A stretch of 64,000 nt of DNA. Origin: Symbiodinium kawagutii. Lineage: Eukaryota; Sar; Dinophyceae; Suessiales; Symbiodiniaceae. The stretch lies in contig VSDK01001298.1 in the NCBI GenBank assembly GCA_009767595.1, positions 207,482-271,481 of the forward strand, in the 5' to 3' direction. Both the position numbers and the translations under genes were made by a program. Within the stretch, counting starts at the first letter, position 1. The number at the start of each line of letters is the position of its first letter. Below, in pieces: positions 47,771 through 64,000 of this stretch. The notes under the pieces are model-generated. The model saw only the letters and a list, made by a program, of their open reading frames with translations. It was not told where the DNA came from and did not search any database.

Positions 47771-48089
47771 GCTCGACATTTCATGGGCCGGTCCACAGTC
47801 TATTGCAAGCAACTGTGCCCGCGAACTGTACATGTAAAACAAGTGGTGACCTCGCTCAAGGCCAGTTGTTCACTCTAGATGATTTTATGTTTCAATCCTA
47901 TGCATTTTTTGAAGTGGGTTCATCCTTTGCATTGTGTTTCGACTGTGGATGGTTTTCGTGTTTGGCCAAAACATGCCAAAATTATGCAGAGAATAAAGCA
48001 GGAAATGTCATGGTAACAAACTGCTCTGTCATTTGGAAACAGTTCTTCTGGCGGATAAAACGCTTAGATCTTTTCACATTGCAAAATGG

Positions 48090-48109
48090 TCGTTGCATTT
48101 TGGCTCAGG
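48090..48109 (+). promoter_or_regulatory. Relic dinoflagellate spliced-leader sequence
   Basis: The core CATTTTGGCTCA (48096-48107) matches the 3' half of the conserved 22-nt dinoflagellate spliced leader exactly. The preceding TCGTTG and following GG match it with a few changes and one missing base. It lies 88 bases upstream of the alpha-tubulin start codon. Such relics are known in dinoflagellate genomes and are explained by reintegration of trans-spliced mRNA. Confidence 0.7.
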
Positions 48110-48157
48110 AGTAGTGCCCGAAGCTGCCACATCACACGGTGTGCTTTTGACACTTTC

Positions 48158-48194
48158 CGTTCTCTGCGCTTTTCTTTCGCCTTTTCTTTCGAAG
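48158..48194 (+). promoter_or_regulatory. Polypyrimidine tract and likely trans-splice acceptor
   Basis: A CTTTCC/TTTTCTTTCG-rich tract ends in GAAG at 48194, two bases before the alpha-tubulin ATG (48197). Dinoflagellate mRNAs receive a spliced leader in trans at such an acceptor. If used, the transcript-specific 5' UTR would be only two bases; acceptors further upstream are possible. Confidence 0.45.
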
Positions 48195-48196
48195 CC

Positions 48197-61387
<13,191 letters not shown>

Positions 61388-61958
61388 CCGCGCGTAACGC
61401 GTGAGCTGAGAAGGGAAACGTCTCACGTATTGATCCAGCAACTTGCTGGCGGAACGCGTGAACTATGCTGGTGAAAAGAGTGCGGTGAAGGCTGAAGCGT
61501 GGTAGAGCTCATTCTTCCACCCAGTTGAGTTGCGGCTTAGGCTTTTGTTCCCCTGCACGAGATGATAGATCCTTGATGATAAAACCTGGTACCGTCATAA
61601 TCTCAGTCTCATATTAGGGATATCTTGTGCCTGCAACTTACCGGCCTGGGCGGCCATTAATCATGATCAAAGAGCTCTAAAAAGTGATTACATCATGATT
61701 TCTGCATCAACAAGTCCGATCAATCGCATGATTGATGTTTTGATTTGTCGACAGACTCTCAACCATTTAGAAACCATGAAATACTCTGGTTGTATGGTTG
61801 CTTACATCTCAATGTTTCTTGTGTGATCATGGACATATTATAGGCCATTGTGGTATATGAGATTGTATGAGATAAAGACAATGTCGAGATCTATGACCGG
61901 CAACTAGCTATATATAAGTGATAAAGCAGAGAGTGAATTGTAGATCCCTGGGTATCCA
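61388..61958. other. Downstream of alpha-tubulin, no gene seen
   Basis: Presumed 3' UTR and spacer. GC-richer up to about 61500, then AT-rich. No second tubulin copy follows within the window, although tandem tubulin arrays are common in dinoflagellates. Confidence 0.5.
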
Positions 61959-62076
61959 CATGGCGGTTTCTCAAGTCATAGGGGTACCCCTAAGTATCAT
62001 CGAGTCTTGGTCATTCATAGCAATAAACCAACCATAACTTTGGGGATTCCCAAACTGGCTTGAGAAACCACCATAT
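61959..62076. mobile_element. Family-1 inverted-repeat element
   Basis: Starts ATGGCGGTTTCTCAAGTCAT and ends CTGGCTTGAGAAACCACCAT; internal AATAAACCAACCATAACTTT. Both terminal arms are intact. Confidence 0.75.
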
Positions 62077-62168
62077 AGTGGTTGTTTATCCATCATTGTA
62101 TGTGACTATCCCCTATTATCAATTATACGACCATTATAATTCCCTATGATAATCCCCTATTACAATTT

Positions 62169-62194
62169 TGGGGTTCCTATTTTGAGAAACGCCC
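62169..62194. mobile_element. Partial family-1 element (right end)
   Basis: GGGGTTCCTATTTTGAGAAACGCCCA matches the right terminus of family 1. It lies about 95 bases after the preceding copy, perhaps a second insertion. Confidence 0.45.
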
Positions 62195-62199
62195 ATGTT

Positions 62200-62880
62200 G
62201 ATTCTAGTTGGTTCTTCCAACTTCGAATGTCTTGGTTTTAGCGGCCACTGTTCTGGTCTTGCCAAACTTGAGCCGTGCCAGAGCCATAGCCCTTGAGCGT
62301 ATTTGGGGTCTGCGTCCCATAAAAACTGCCATCTCCGTGCCCGAAGAATTCATCACTCTCGGCTGCCCGATGCTGGTGTCATGTTTGGTCTACTTCAAAG
62401 AGGGGGTCACAAAGCTCTTCGTTGCAATGCTTGGTCACCCTTTGTCGCAGAAGCGGTGTGCAAAAGATCTTGGTTGTCAAACCTTGTAATGTGGTCCTCC
62501 TTGCAAGGGTATGATGCAAGTTCGCTTTCACAAAGCTCGCGAAGCTGCCCAGCGGGTTCGGTGTGCTCCTCTTCGCTTGGAAGACAAAGTGCAGTTGGTT
62601 ACCGGTGTTGCCTCCAGTCTTGCAAAGTATGGCCTTGAAAGTTGCTTTGTAGGCGAAGGTACTCTTGCTTGGCTGCGCAGTGCCGTGGTCATGGCCATTT
62701 GGGATCTTCGCGGGCATTTTCGCTCTTCGCCTGCTGTGTGCTCCTGTTCACGCAGTCGCATCTTGCTGATCCTTTTCATGCTCAGGTTGGTCAGAGGTGT
62801 CTTTGCAGGAATGCGGTGAGCGCCATGAAGCATCATCCATCGTCATTAACCATCAGGTTAGGCATCATTCATTGACCATC
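62200..62880 (+). pseudogene. Degraded LINE-type reverse transcriptase, C-terminal part
   Basis: Three + frames carry successive pieces of one protein: ISVPEEFITLGCPM (frame of 62208), then GGHKALRCNAWSPFVAEAVC (frame of 62303), then LEDKVQLVTGVASSLAKYGL and LAWLRSAVVMAIWDLRGHFR (frame of 62511), then LLFTQSHLADPFHAQV (frame of 62642). The order and motifs (post-RT thumb region with A-x-YGLE, LRSAVVxAIW) resemble non-LTR retrotransposon polyproteins that are abundant in dinoflagellate genomes. At least three frame changes show it is dead or very poorly preserved. The catalytic YxDD region is not present in the window. Confidence 0.55.
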
Positions 62881-64000
62881 ACTGTTCAGAATTGTTATCC
62901 TTACTTGTCTACTACTAACAACTATCAACAATTGTAAACAATTGTTAACCAGTATTAACCATTATTTCTCATCCATATAATTCACACATGCTCATCTTGG
63001 GATATAACGCAGGGCTGTGACACAGTGGGTGCTCGCACTGCCAATGTTTGTTGCATTCGTCATCAAAAAATTCGCTTTGGACGCCACTAGTGGGCAAAGT
63101 CTATAGGGTAAGCCTTCACCTGTAGAGGGCAAGTCTTTTAGAAAGCGCAGCGATGCTTCTCCTCTTGTAAGTCAGCGTCACAATATCTTGCGGAATCGTT
63201 GGGTAATTGCCCCAAGGGGCTTCGGAATCCTCTCACCATCATTGGTTGGGTAGCATGATCGTCATCATCGTCTTCCTCACCATCAGCAGGTATGCTAGAT
63301 TAGATATACATATGATTACATATGTATAGATGTAGACAAATAGATGTAGATCAGGTATGTGCACACATATAGATGTAGATATGTTTATATCGATACCATA
63401 TTGGCACAAACTGCACAACTGAACGGACCGTTCTGAGCCGAGGACGGATCGGGCCGCATGGAAAAGAAGACCCTTGAGTGGCCTGGCTGCAAATCGATGA
63501 CTAGAAGTGACTATGAGGGCTGGTTGAATCATGAAGTATAGGTGGCTATGAGTCAATATTAACCAGCCAATAATCGGGGATAATAACCAACAAAACTATG
63601 GGGAAAACAATGGTTAATGGTTGGGGAACCAGGGGTACAGGGTTTTGACCCACTGCCAGGTGACTATAATCCACTATCGCTGGTTGATCATCGTCATGAC
63701 GGTTGGTTAATCATGGAATTATGATGGCAGTAAATTTGTTTAAGAATGGAGTAGAAGTTAAGTGACCATTGATGATGCATGAATGGTTGAATTATGTTGG
63801 TTGAGTTGTGGAGTATGAGTGACTATTTGCAACCAACCATAATTGACCATGATCAGCCATGATTCAGCATTCTGGACCCATCAACGAAGTGCAGCTGGCA
63901 GAGACGGGCAGTTCTGGCATCCAAACAGGTAATCTTTTGGACGTCTTAAGCGGGGAAGCGTTGGGTTTTTGACTCCCTTCAATCGCCAAAGCCTGAACTT
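62880..64000. other. End of window, little supported
   Basis: No exon chain found. A possible exon ends at a GT donor near 63929 (frame HQRSAAGRDGQFWHPN) but has no partner in view. 63291-63400 is rich in TAGATGTAGATAT-type repeats. Confidence 0.3.
63544..63660. mobile_element. Family-2 inverted-repeat element, opposite orientation
   Basis: Starts GGCTATGAGTCAATATTAACC and ends CAGGGGTACAGGGTTTTGACCCA, the reverse complement of the arrangement at 34474-34582 (CCCTGTACCCCTGGTTCCC is shared). GGGGATAATAACCAAC is internal. Confidence 0.65.

Overview
The window reads as nuclear DNA of a dinoflagellate. The decisive evidence is one complete alpha-tubulin gene (48197-61387, + strand). I rebuilt it from 14 short exons that join in frame to 453 codons plus a stop. 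Its 13 introns use GC (6), GA (5) and GT (2) donors, every acceptor is AG, and every internal exon begins with G. This splice code is a dinoflagellate hallmark. A relic of the dinoflagellate spliced leader lies about 90 bases upstream of the start codon. Degenerate CCCTAAA/TTTAGGG telomere-type tracts and the very low gene density fit as well. Symbiodiniaceae, Polarella or a relative are possible; the sequence alone does not settle the genus.

Layout. 1-10400 is almost free of coding signal: an AT-rich block (1270-3130), a long hairpin (3219-3339), pyrimidine-rich and TCG/TTG microsatellites (3838-6020) and a 34-bp minisatellite (6700-7160). 10462-14039 holds exon-like blocks of one or two unidentified genes. 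16137-18496 holds one exon with a nucleotidyltransferase GxFxPPHxGH motif and, beyond an assembly gap (16946-17907), a possible last exon. 20172-24547 and 25506-30473 are two unidentified multi-exon genes whose exons join in phase under the same splice rules as tubulin. 30475-41100 is mostly non-coding with weak ORFs and transposon-like inverted repeats. 41112-47770 contains the 3' parts of further unidentified genes. 48197-61387 is alpha-tubulin. 62200-62880 is a frameshifted LINE-type reverse-transcriptase remnant.

Every gene I can support with spliced phases lies on the + strand, as expected for unidirectional dinoflagellate gene clusters. Most long ORFs are artefacts of tandem repeats. 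The largest (52603-53877) is a 12-bp minisatellite inside tubulin intron 5. Three families of roughly 100-bp inverted-repeat elements are scattered through introns and spacers, including tubulin introns 1, 3 and 7. No tRNA, rRNA, CRISPR or prokaryotic operon features were seen. Except for tubulin, gene models are read by eye from splice motifs, frame and codon composition, and their outer limits are uncertain.
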